Shown here piece after piece: positions 37,098 through 45,294 of a stretch of 64,000 nucleotides of DNA. The notes under the pieces were generated by a model. It saw only the letters and a program-made list of their open reading frames with translations, made no database searches and had not been told where the DNA came from. The translations under genes and the position numbers were made by a program. Position 1 is the first letter of the stretch; every line of letters starts with the position of its first letter. Source of the DNA: Burkholderia cepacia (GTDB lineage: Bacteria; Pseudomonadota; Gammaproteobacteria; Burkholderiales; Burkholderiaceae); assembly GCF_001718835.1 (NCBI RefSeq), contig NZ_CP013443.1:3286001-3350000 (forward strand). The letters are read 5' to 3'.

Positions 37098-38270
37098 ATG
37101 TTCAGCTTCTTCAAACGATTCAAGAAAACGCAGGAGCCGACGCCCGCGGAAGCGCCGTCGGCCGCCGAGCCGCAGGCGGACGCGCAGTCCGTCGACGCGC
37201 CCGCGCCGCAGCCGGCGCCGGCCCCGCGCGAATCCGCGCCTCCGACCGGCGGCGCGGCGCCGCAACCGGCCGCGCCGGCCGTCGTGATGACGGTCACGCC
37301 GACCAACGACGGCCGCGACGAAGTCGTCGAGACGGTCGAAATCGTTCCGCCGCCCGCCGTGGAGCCCAACGCGAAGAAGTCGTGGCTCGCCCGCCTGAAA
37401 ACGGGGCTCGCCAAGACGGGCTCGAGCATCACCGGCGTCTTCGTCAACACGAAGATCGACGAGGATCTGTACGAGGAGCTCGAAACCGCGCTGCTGATGT
37501 CCGACGCGGGTGTCGACGCGACCGAGTACCTGCTCGGCGCGCTGCGCGAAAAGGTACGCGCGGGCCGCCTGACCGACCCGCAGCAGGTGAAGGCCGCGCT
37601 GCACGACCTGCTCGTCGAGTTGCTGACGCCGCTCGAGAAATCGCTGATGCTCGGCCGCGCACAGCCGCTCGTGATGATGATCACCGGCGTGAACGGTGCG
37701 GGCAAGACGACCAGCATCGGCAAGCTCGCAAAGCATCTGCAGAGCTTCGACCAGTCGGTACTGCTGGCCGCGGGCGACACGTTCCGCGCGGCCGCGCGCG
37801 AACAGCTGGCGGTCTGGGGCGAGCGCAACAACGTGACGGTCGTGCAGCAGGAAAGCGGCGATCCGGCCGCGGTGATTTTCGACGCGGTCAGCGCCGCGCG
37901 CGCGCGCAAGATCGACGTGATGATGGCCGACACGGCCGGCCGCCTGCCGACGCAGCTCCACCTGATGGAAGAGCTGAAGAAGGTGAAGCGCGTGATTTCG
38001 AAGGCACACGACGGCGCGCCGCACGAAGTGCTGCTGGTGATCGACGCGAACACCGGCCAGAACGCGCTCACGCAGGTCAAGGCGTTCGACGATGCGCTCG
38101 GCCTCACCGGCCTCATCGTCACGAAGCTCGACGGCACCGCGAAGGGCGGGATTCTCGCCGCGATCGCGCGGCAGCGCCCGGTGCCGGTCTACTTCATCGG
38201 CGTCGGCGAAAAGGTCGAGGATCTGCAGCCGTTCAGCGCGGTCGAATTCGCGGACGCGCTGCTCGGCTGA
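37098..38270 (+). CDS. ftsY: Signal recognition particle receptor FtsY
   Basis: A 390-residue SRP receptor. The N-terminus starts with a basic amphipathic helix (MFSFFKRFKKTQ) followed by a Pro/Ala-rich acidic A domain (about 12-85). The NG GTPase domain has G1 GVNGAGKTTSIGKLAKHLQS, DTFRAAAREQL, DTAGRLPTQLHLMEEL and TKLDGTAKGGILAAIARQ. It docks SRP-ribosome complexes at the membrane. A terminator follows the stop by about 25 bases. Confidence 0.96.
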   Translation: MFSFFKRFKKTQEPTPAEAPSAAEPQADAQSVDAPAPQPAPAPRESAPPTGGAAPQPAAPAVVMTVTPTNDGRDEVVETVEIVPPPAVEPNAKKSWLARLKTGLAKTGSSITGVFVNTKIDEDLYEELETALLMSDAGVDATEYLLGALREKVRAGRLTDPQQVKAALHDLLVELLTPLEKSLMLGRAQPLVMMITGVNGAGKTTSIGKLAKHLQSFDQSVLLAAGDTFRAAAREQLAVWGERNNVTVVQQESGDPAAVIFDAVSAARARKIDVMMADTAGRLPTQLHLMEELKKVKRVISKAHDGAPHEVLLVIDANTGQNALTQVKAFDDALGLTGLIVTKLDGTAKGGILAAIARQRPVPVYFIGVGEKVEDLQPFSAVEFADALLG

Positions 38271-38294
38271 GCGCCGCGCATCCTGCCGCACACA

Positions 38295-38317
38295 GGGCGC
38301 CCGCGGGCGCCCTTTTT
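38295..38317 (+). terminator. Intrinsic terminator after ftsY
   Basis: GGGCGCCCGCGGGCGCCC palindrome followed by TTTTT. Confidence 0.85.
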
Positions 38318-38345
38318 CATGCGGCTGACCCGTCCTTGGCCTGCC

Positions 38346-38990
38346 TCACTCGGCGTCGGGCTGCGCGCCGGGCTCGGCGGCCTTGAACGCATCGAACGTC
38401 GACGCATGGTCGACGATCCGCTGGATCGTCGGATAGCGCGTCGTGTCGATCGAGAAGCGGTTCGCGTTGAACACCTGCGGGACGAGGCACACGTCGGCGA
38501 GTGTCGGCGTGTCGCCGAAACACAGCTTGCCGGTGCGCGGATCGCTCGCGAGACGGGTCTCGAGCGTTTCGAAGCCCGCCTCGATCCAGTGCCGGTACCA
38601 CGCATTCTTCGCCTCTTCGGGCACCTTCAGCGTGTGCTTCAGGTACTTCAGCACGCGCAGGTTGTTGAGCGGGTGAATTTCGCACGCGATCTGCAGCGCC
38701 ACCGCACGCACATAGGCGCGGTCGACCGGCTGCTTCGGCAGCAGCGCCGGTTCCGGATGGGTCTCCTCGAGATATTCGATGATCGCGAGCGACTGCTGCA
38801 GCGTCGCGTCGCCGTCGATCAGCGTCGGCACGACCGCGTCCGGATTCAGCGCGCGGTATGCGTCCTTCAGTTGCTCGCCGCCGTCACGCAGCATGTGCAC
38901 GGGAACATAGTCGAACGGCAACTGCTTCAGGTTCAGGGCGATCCGCACGCGGTACGACGCGGAACTGCGGAAATAGCTGTAAAGCTTCAT
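38346..38990 (-). CDS. maiA: Maleylacetoacetate isomerase (zeta-class GST)
   Basis: A 214-residue zeta-class glutathione S-transferase. The zeta motif SSASYRVRIALNLK (about 9-22) holds the catalytic Ser-Ser pair. QSLAIIEYLEETHP is the glutathione-binding end of the thioredoxin fold. The C-terminal helical domain is complete. It isomerises maleylacetoacetate in tyrosine breakdown or maleylpyruvate in gentisate breakdown; no partner genes are nearby. It converges on ftsY. Confidence 0.9.
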   Translation of the reverse strand: MKLYSYFRSSASYRVRIALNLKQLPFDYVPVHMLRDGGEQLKDAYRALNPDAVVPTLIDGDATLQQSLAIIEYLEETHPEPALLPKQPVDRAYVRAVALQIACEIHPLNNLRVLKYLKHTLKVPEEAKNAWYRHWIEAGFETLETRLASDPRTGKLCFGDTPTLADVCLVPQVFNANRFSIDTTRYPTIQRIVDHASTFDAFKAAEPGAQPDAE

Positions 38991-39234
38991 GGGATGTCTC
39001 TCGTTGTCATGATCGGCCGGCGAACGCGCAGGCCGGAAACCGGCGTGCGCGGCACGGGCAGCGCGCGGCGGGCCGGCCGCCGAGGCCGAGGCCGACGCAC
39101 GCGTCGCCGGATGCATCAGTGTAGCGCGCGGCGCCGCGCCTCCGCGCGCTTGCCGGATCCGCGCACATGCGATACTGGGAAGGTTCCTCACATCAGATGC
39201 GCGGCCCCGACGGCGGCCGCCCCACCCCGCTTCG
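38991..39234. other. Gap between divergent maiA and the YbiB-like gene
   Basis: About 240 bases, very GC-rich, without a convincing gene or motif. It should contain both promoters. Confidence 0.4.
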
Positions 39235-40218
39235 ATGACCGCTTCCCACGATCCCGCCGCCCGCCCGGCCGTTCCGTTCCCGTGCGCCCGCTTCATCAAG
39301 GAAATCGGCCGCGGCCCGCAAGGCGCACGCGCGCTGTCCGCCGAGGACACGTTCGAGCTCTATCGCGCGATGCTCGACGCGCGCGTGTCGGATGTCGAAC
39401 TCGGTGCGATCCTGATCGCCTATCGGCTGAAGGGCGAATCCGCCGACGAGCTGGCCGCGATGCTCGCCGCCGCGCAGGCGTCGTTCGAGCCCGTGCACGT
39501 ACAGGACGCGGCGTTCCGCCCCGTCGCGATCCCGAGCTACAACGGCGCGCGCAAGCAGCCGAACCTCGTGCCGCTGCTCGCGCTGCTGCTCGCGCGCGAA
39601 GGCGTGCCGGTGCTCGTGCATGGTGTCGAGCGCGATCCGGGCCGCGTGACGAGCGCCGAGATCTTCTCGGCGCTGTCGCTCGCGCCGTCGGCATCGCACG
39701 ATGCGATCGAGGACACGCTTGCCGAGCGCCGCGTCGCGTTCGCGTCGATCGAGGTGCTGGCGCCGCGCATCGCCCGCCTGCTGTCGATGCGCCGCGTGCT
39801 CGGCGTGCGCAATTCGACGCACACGCTCGTGAAGATCCTGCAGCCGTTCGCACCGGCCGGCCTGCGGCTCGTCAACTACACGCACCCGCCGTACCGCGAC
39901 AGCCTCGCGCAGCTGTTCCGCGACCATCCGGACGCCGCGCTCGGCGGCGCGCTGCTCGCGCGCGGAACCGAGGGCGAAGCCGTTGCCGACACGCGGCGCC
40001 AGGTGCAGGTCGACTGGCTGCACGACGGCGTGTGCGACACGCTGATCGAGGCCGAGCGCTCGTCGACCGATGCGCCCCCCGTCGCCCTGCCCGAATCGCG
40101 CGATGCGGCCACGACGGCCGCGTGGACGGACGCCGTATTGCGCGGCGAGGTGCCGGTGCCCGACACCGTCGCCCGCCAGGTCGCGACCATCGTGCGCATC
40201 GTCCGCCGCGGCGCCTGA
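39235..40218 (+). CDS. ybiB: YbiB-family, TrpD-like DNA-binding protein
   Basis: A 327-residue protein with the anthranilate phosphoribosyltransferase (TrpD2/NP-II) fold: an N-terminal helical domain (KEIGRGPQGARALSAEDTFE, VSDVELGAILIAYRLKGESA) and a C-terminal alpha/beta domain (VLGVRNSTHTLVKILQPFAP). E. coli YbiB is reported to bind nucleic acid without sequence preference rather than to catalyse the TrpD reaction, and the PRPP-binding GTGGD motif of true TrpD is not visible here. It is immediately upstream of the leuA leader. Confidence 0.88.
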   Translation: MTASHDPAARPAVPFPCARFIKEIGRGPQGARALSAEDTFELYRAMLDARVSDVELGAILIAYRLKGESADELAAMLAAAQASFEPVHVQDAAFRPVAIPSYNGARKQPNLVPLLALLLAREGVPVLVHGVERDPGRVTSAEIFSALSLAPSASHDAIEDTLAERRVAFASIEVLAPRIARLLSMRRVLGVRNSTHTLVKILQPFAPAGLRLVNYTHPPYRDSLAQLFRDHPDAALGGALLARGTEGEAVADTRRQVQVDWLHDGVCDTLIEAERSSTDAPPVALPESRDAATTAAWTDAVLRGEVPVPDTVARQVATIVRIVRRGA

Positions 40219-40287
40219 GCGCGCAATGGCGCGCCGGACCCGTTCCGGCGCCGCCGCACGCGACGCACGCCATCCGACGCGCCCCAT

Positions 40288-40317
40288 TTGACACGCGGGC
40301 GCATCCTGGCATAGAGT
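40288..40317 (+). promoter_or_regulatory. Promoter of the leuA leader
   Basis: TTGACA (40288-40293), an 18-base spacer and TAGAGT (40312-40317). The expected start is about 40324-40325, the first base of the leader-peptide ATG, so the leader may be translated without a 5' untranslated region. Confidence 0.6.
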
Positions 40318-40324
40318 TGCCGTC

Positions 40325-40399
40325 ATGCGTTCCTTTCCGAACACCCTCCGAATTACCTCCGGCCGCCTAGCGCGGCCGCTATCGCTACGACTAGCCTAA
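40325..40399 (+). CDS. Leucine leader peptide of leuA (24 aa)
   Basis: A 24-codon ORF, MRSFPNTLRITSGRLARPLS then LRLA. It has five Leu codons, of which four are CTA, a codon that looks rare in the G/C-ending codon use of these genes; they cluster at codons 15, 19, 21 and 23. The stop TAA is the loop of a hairpin (40383-40412). Clusters of rare codons for the end-product amino acid before its biosynthetic gene are the hallmark of transcription attenuation. leuA starts about 230 bases downstream. It is too short for usual gene finders. Confidence 0.75.
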   Translation: MRSFPNTLRITSGRLARPLSLRLA

Positions 40400-40431
40400 G
40401 GCTGTCGTAGCGCCGTGTGCTGTCCGCACGG
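40383..40431 (+). promoter_or_regulatory. Attenuator-like hairpins overlapping the leader peptide end
   Basis: Stem 1: CGCTACGAC (40383-40391) with GTCGTAGCG (40404-40412), extended by AGCC/GGCT, with the TAA stop as loop and one bulged T. Stem 2: CCGTGTG (40413-40419) with CGCACGG (40425-40431). No T-run follows stem 2 directly; a TTTTT occurs near 40470. A ribosome stalled on the CTA codons would block stem 1. Confidence 0.6.
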
Positions 40432-40631
40432 TCCCTCCCAGCAGTTCCTCGCAGTACCCCTCTCGCAGTTTTTACAACCCGAAGTCGTCAGCATTCGTCC
40501 GTCTATCCGTCGGCCGATTCGCGAAGATCATCCGCATCCGCAGCACGCTTACGTGCCGCGGAGCGAGGCAGCGCCAACCGTCGCCCATGCCGCCCGTCTT
40601 CGCTCGCGACTTGAGACCCGAGGTCCAGAAG

Positions 40632-42278
40632 ATGCAGCGCAATCCGCAAGACAAGTACCGTCCGTTCGAGCCCGTCCGCCTCAATGGCCGCAAATGGCCG
40701 TCGCGCACCATCGAGCGCGCGCCCGTGTGGATGAGCACCGACCTGCGCGACGGCAACCAGTCGCTGATCGAGCCGATGAGCATCGGGCAGAAGCTCGAAT
40801 TCTTCGAGATGCTGGTCGCGATCGGGTTCAAGGAGATCGAAGTCGGTTTTCCGTCGGCGTCGCAAACCGACTTCGATTTCGTCCGCAAGCTGATCGACGA
40901 CAAGCGCATTCCCGACGACGTGACGATCGAAGTGCTCGTGCAGGCGCGCGAAGACCTGATCGCACGCACGTTCGACGCGCTCGAAGGCGTGCCGCGCGCG
41001 ATCGTGCACCTGTACAACGCGGTCTGCCCGTCGTTCCGCCGCATCGTGTTCGGGATGTCGAAGGCCGACGTGAAGGCGCTCGCGATCGACGGCACGCGCA
41101 TCATCAAGGAGCACGCCGCCGCGCGCCCCGACACGCAGTGGACCTTCCAGTACTCGCCGGAAACCTTCAGCATGACCGAGCTGACGTTCGCCCGCGAGAT
41201 CTGCGACGCGGTCGCGCAAACCTGGCGCCCGACCCGCGACCACAAGATGATCGTCAACCTGCCGGCCACCGTCGAAGCCGCGGGCCCGAACGTGTTCGCC
41301 GACCAGATCGAGTGGATGGACCGCAACCTCGCGTATCGCGACAGCATCGTGCTGTCCGTGCATCCGCACAACGACCGCGGCACCGCGGTCGCGGCGGCCG
41401 AGCTCGCGCTGCTCGCGGGCGCCGACCGCATCGAGGGCTGCCTGTTCGGCAACGGCGAGCGCACCGGCAACGTCGATCTCGTCACGCTCGCGCTGAATCT
41501 CTACACGCAGGGCATCGATCCGGGCCTCGATTTCTCCGACATCGACGCGGTGCGCCGCGTCGTCGAGCGCTGCAACCAGATTCCGGTGCATCCGCGCCAC
41601 CCGTACGCGGGCGACCTCGTGTTCACCGCGTTCTCCGGTTCGCACCAGGACGCGATCCGCAAGGGCTTCGCGCAACAGCGCCCCGATGCGCCGTGGGAAG
41701 TCCCGTACCTGCCGATCGATCCGGCCGACCTCGGCCGCAGCTACGACGCGGTGATCCGCGTCAACAGCCAGTCCGGCAAGGGCGGCGCGACGTTCCTGCT
41801 CGAACGCGGGATGGGCTTCACGCCGACGCGGCGCGTGCAGATCGAATTCAGCCACGCGGTGCAGACGCTTGCCGACGCGTCGGGAGAGGAAGTGACGGGC
41901 GACGCGATCTGCGCGCTGTTCGCGCGCGAATTCTTCGAGACCGACGGGCCGGCCGCGCGCAGCGGCGGCAGCGCACGCTGGCGGAACCGAGACGTCGCGG
42001 GCGCCAGCGCGGCCGGCGCGACGCCCGACGAGGCGGCGCGGCGCGCGGCGGCGGCATTCGCGGACGCCGCCGGCGTCGCGATCGACATCGCTTCGTGCGA
42101 ACACGCGCGCACGACGGACGGGCGGATCGCGGTATCGGTGGGCTGCCGGGTCGGCGATGCGCCGCTGCGGCACGGCGTCGGCCTGCACGCCGATACGGCG
42201 AGCGCCGCGCTCGACGCGCTTGTCAGCGCGATCAACCGCTCGGCCTGGCACTGCGCGGATCGCCGCGCGGCGGCCTGA
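40632..42278 (+). CDS. leuA: 2-isopropylmalate synthase
   Basis: A 548-residue enzyme joining acetyl-CoA and 2-ketoisovalerate, the committed step of leucine synthesis. MSTDLRDGNQSLIEPMSIGQ, with the metal-binding Asp, and LSVHPHNDRGTAVAAAELAL, with the metal His pair, belong to the TIM barrel (about 1-400). The C-terminal part is the leucine-binding regulatory domain, less conserved and Ala-rich. It resembles the long yeast/Mycobacterium-type enzyme. ATG 40632 has GAGG at the right distance; ATG 40587 would add 15 residues. Confidence 0.93.
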   Translation: MQRNPQDKYRPFEPVRLNGRKWPSRTIERAPVWMSTDLRDGNQSLIEPMSIGQKLEFFEMLVAIGFKEIEVGFPSASQTDFDFVRKLIDDKRIPDDVTIEVLVQAREDLIARTFDALEGVPRAIVHLYNAVCPSFRRIVFGMSKADVKALAIDGTRIIKEHAAARPDTQWTFQYSPETFSMTELTFAREICDAVAQTWRPTRDHKMIVNLPATVEAAGPNVFADQIEWMDRNLAYRDSIVLSVHPHNDRGTAVAAAELALLAGADRIEGCLFGNGERTGNVDLVTLALNLYTQGIDPGLDFSDIDAVRRVVERCNQIPVHPRHPYAGDLVFTAFSGSHQDAIRKGFAQQRPDAPWEVPYLPIDPADLGRSYDAVIRVNSQSGKGGATFLLERGMGFTPTRRVQIEFSHAVQTLADASGEEVTGDAICALFAREFFETDGPAARSGGSARWRNRDVAGASAAGATPDEAARRAAAAFADAAGVAIDIASCEHARTTDGRIAVSVGCRVGDAPLRHGVGLHADTASAALDALVSAINRSAWHCADRRAAA

Positions 42279-42282
42279 CGGC

Positions 42283-42311
42283 TTGAATCAGGGTTTGAAT
42301 CAGGGTTTGAA
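42283..42311. repeat. Short tandem repeat after leuA
   Basis: The 12-mer TTGAATCAGGGT occurs twice in a row with a third partial copy. No function is evident. Confidence 0.5.
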
Positions 42312-42430
42312 GTAGGCCAGCGAGCGGTGCGAAACCGCCCGCGCAGCGTGCGATCCGCGCTGCGCGGGCCAGCAGGAAGCGGCCCAGAAGGGCGCTTCGG
42401 ATGGGACACGAAAAGGAACGCGACGCGCGC

Positions 42431-42814
42431 TCATGCCTCGGTCGCGCACCGCGTCGCCTGCCACGCGAACAGGCTCCAGCGGCCCTGTTCGTGGGTGTGG
42501 ACGGAGGTATACGCAATCGGGAAGACCAGGCCGCCGTTGTTCGTTTCCATCTCGATCAACGCACGCCCGGTGACGACGCAGGTTTCGTCGCCGACGGGCA
42601 ACACATCCTGCGACTGGATTTCGATCTGGCGATAGCGGCGGCGGCCGGCGACGATGGCGTCGATGAACTGCTGCTTGGTTTCGCGTTTGCCGTTGGTGTG
42701 CACGAAGAACACCTTGTCCGACAAAAGCGCGCCGAGCGCCTCGCCGTCGCCGTCCACCATCGCCCGGAACCGATCGCGCTCGAGCGCGCGGATCGCATCG
42801 ATCACCTTCGCCAT
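42431..42814 (-). CDS. NTF2-like (DUF4440/SnoaL) protein
   Basis: A 127-residue protein with the cone-shaped NTF2-like fold: helical start (VIDAIRALERDRFRAMVDGD), then LSDKVFFVHTNGKRETKQQF and a beta-rich C-terminus (TCVVTGRALIEMETNNGGLV, SLFAWQATR). Members are enzymes such as isomerases or simple binding proteins, so the substrate cannot be told. ATG 42814 is preferred; ATG 42832 would add six residues. It lies downstream of pagL on the same strand. Confidence 0.75.
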   Translation of the reverse strand: MAKVIDAIRALERDRFRAMVDGDGEALGALLSDKVFFVHTNGKRETKQQFIDAIVAGRRRYRQIEIQSQDVLPVGDETCVVTGRALIEMETNNGGLVFPIAYTSVHTHEQGRWSLFAWQATRCATEA

Positions 42815-42859
42815 CGCCTGACTCCTCGGCAACGCGCACGCCGTGCGCGGGCATGCGGA

Positions 42860-43426
42860 TCAGAAGTTGTACTGCACGTAGAACTGGTGGAAATTTATAC
42901 CAGGATTCGGCTCTTTGATACCCGCGTTAGACACATGTTCAAAACGGTAGCCGACCTGATACTGTTGCCGTTGGCCGAACTGCACGCCGACGCCCGCCAC
43001 GTCGGCGAACTGGAACGCGGTCGACATCGACAGATCGTTCGAAATCGTCGGATGAGACAGCAGGCGGATGCCGGCGCCGGCTTCGACGTACGGGCGGACC
43101 GCGCCCGCGCTCTTGATGAAGCGGAACAACGGCGTCACGCCGAACTCCCAGATGCTCGTGTGGACGTTGCCGTTCGTATGCCAGTAGCTGACGTTGCCCT
43201 CCATCACGAACGCGAAGTGCCAGCCGCCCAATTCCCACCAGTTCCAGCCCGGATCCCACACCACGCCGAGATCGCCCTTGTCGACCCCGTGACGATCCGA
43301 AAAACCGCCGCCCGCCTGAATCCCCCATCGATCCGCCAGCGCTGCCCCCGAACCGCCCAGCAGCGACGCCGCCAGGACCGCATGCAACGCAAGCCGGCTC
43401 CGCCGCCGACCGTTCTTATTGTTCAT
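42860..43426 (-). CDS. pagL: Lipid A 3-O-deacylase PagL
   Basis: A 188-residue outer-membrane beta-barrel enzyme that removes the 3-O acyl chain of lipid A. A signal peptide (LALHAVLAASLLGGSGAALA, cut before DRWG) is followed by alternating beta strands. The catalytic His-x-Ser is in YRFEHVSNAGIKEPNPGINF, with a Glu a few residues later, and the chain ends in an aromatic QFYVQYNF as outer-membrane proteins do. The start is MNNKNG at 43426. Such deacylation usually lowers TLR4 stimulation. Confidence 0.92.
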   Translation of the reverse strand: MNNKNGRRRSRLALHAVLAASLLGGSGAALADRWGIQAGGGFSDRHGVDKGDLGVVWDPGWNWWELGGWHFAFVMEGNVSYWHTNGNVHTSIWEFGVTPLFRFIKSAGAVRPYVEAGAGIRLLSHPTISNDLSMSTAFQFADVAGVGVQFGQRQQYQVGYRFEHVSNAGIKEPNPGINFHQFYVQYNF

Positions 43427-43696
43427 CTGACACTCCAACTTTGTGGGTTGAATGGAACCTGCCGCTTCGGCCGGCTCGAGCGAACTGAATGGTATGGTAA
43501 AGGACTTTTCGGATCGGCATCACAAAGCGAAATGGCTTCCTTCCAAAACCACAAAAATTGAAATCGTCTACTGATTCTCATGAAAAACAACAGGTTACGG
43601 AACTTGCGGGCATTCGAGCGGTCATGCCTAATACTATCAATATCGCCAGATCGATAGAAAAACGGGAACTCCAAAGCCCGCATCCCCTCTAAGGAA
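43427..43696. other. AT-rich gap between pagL and rpoH
   Basis: About 270 bases with clearly lower GC than neighbouring genes. It must hold the pagL promoter and part of the rpoH promoter. I see no coding frame I trust. Confidence 0.5.
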
Positions 43697-43723
43697 TTAG
43701 CACTCATCTTGCGGGAGTGCTAA
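43697..43723. promoter_or_regulatory. CIRCE element (HrcA operator) upstream of rpoH
   Basis: TTAGCACTC-N9-GAGTGCTAA, a perfect match to the CIRCE consensus, 61 bases before the rpoH start. HrcA would repress rpoH in the absence of stress. Confidence 0.93.
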
Positions 43724-43784
43724 GATGCCCCACGGAATCTCATTCGAGACCGGGGGTTTGTCCCTGATTCCAAAGGAGTTTTTA

Positions 43785-44720
<936 letters not shown>

Positions 44721-44746
44721 CGCCCGCTGAATTAAAACGCTTCATC

Positions 44747-44780
44747 GAAAACCGCTGCCCGACCGGCAGCGGTTTTTTTT
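44747..44780 (+). terminator. Intrinsic terminator after rpoH
   Basis: AAAACCGCTGCC and GGCAGCGGTT form the stem, followed by a run of T. Confidence 0.9.
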
Positions 44781-44841
44781 CGCCCATAAATTGACCAATT
44801 CAATCGGGTATTCACCCAAACGCCGGCTGTTCCGCCGATGC

Positions 44842-44855
44842 TTGATCTAGCTCAA
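44842..44855. promoter_or_regulatory. FNR/ANR-type box upstream of the cyd operon
   Basis: TTGATCTAGCTCAA matches TTGAT-N4-ATCAA at nine of ten positions. It lies 173 bases before cydP; a TAAAAT -10 candidate is at 44921-44926. Confidence 0.6.
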
Positions 44856-45027
44856 GTTTCGACGATCACTTCGCGACGGTCTGCCGCAGCGCAGCACTCC
44901 GCACGTCACTGACGTCCTCTTAAAATTGATTCGTCAGGCGCAAAAGGATTAAAACAGCTTCACGGCCGTCATAAATCCGACGTAAAGTCGCCCCAATTCC
45001 GACCTAAATCGATTCAGGATAATCGCC

Positions 45028-45041
45028 TTGATCTCGATCAA
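45028..45041. promoter_or_regulatory. Perfect FNR/ANR box on the cydP start codon
   Basis: TTGATCTCGATCAA is an exact TTGAT-N4-ATCAA palindrome. Its place inside the coding start is unusual for an activator site and would suit repression or an internal promoter for cydA. Confidence 0.5.
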
Positions 45042-45294
45042 TAAAAAGCCCGCGCCCACGGGCGGCGCGACCGGCTGGCGCGCTCGCATCGCCGCGTGGG
45101 CACGCGGACCGACCCTCGCCCGCGACATCACCCTGGTGCTGATCGTCAAGCTGATCCTCCTGATGTCGCTCAAATACGCATTCTTCAATCATCCGCAGGC
45201 CGAGCACATGTCGCTTCCGCCTGCCGCCGTCGCCGAGAAGCTGCTCTCGGTGCCGGCGCCTGCACCCACCGAGGGAGACCACCATGATAAGTAG
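45028..45294 (+). CDS. cydP: Cytochrome bd oxidase small subunit CydP
   Basis: An 88-residue protein with one transmembrane helix (DITLVLIVKLILLMSLKYAF FN, about 34-55), typical of the CydP family found upstream of cydAB in betaproteobacteria. The apparent start is a TTG at 45028 behind AGGA. The TTG is also the first base of a perfect FNR box. Its 3' end overlaps the cydA ATG by 11 bases, so cydP and cydA are co-translated. Confidence 0.82.
   Translation: MISINKKPAPTGGATGWRARIAAWARGPTLARDITLVLIVKLILLMSLKYAFFNHPQAEHMSLPPAAVAEKLLSVPAPAPTEGDHHDK

Noticed and set aside
40415..42286. 623-codon frame overlapping leuA in another phase
   Set aside because: Arg/Pro-rich and no domain, whereas the leuA frame has the metal-binding motifs.
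43423..43707. 94-codon ORF overlapping the pagL start and CIRCE
   Set aside because: It begins inside the CIRCE element, overlaps the pagL signal peptide and has no recognisable family.
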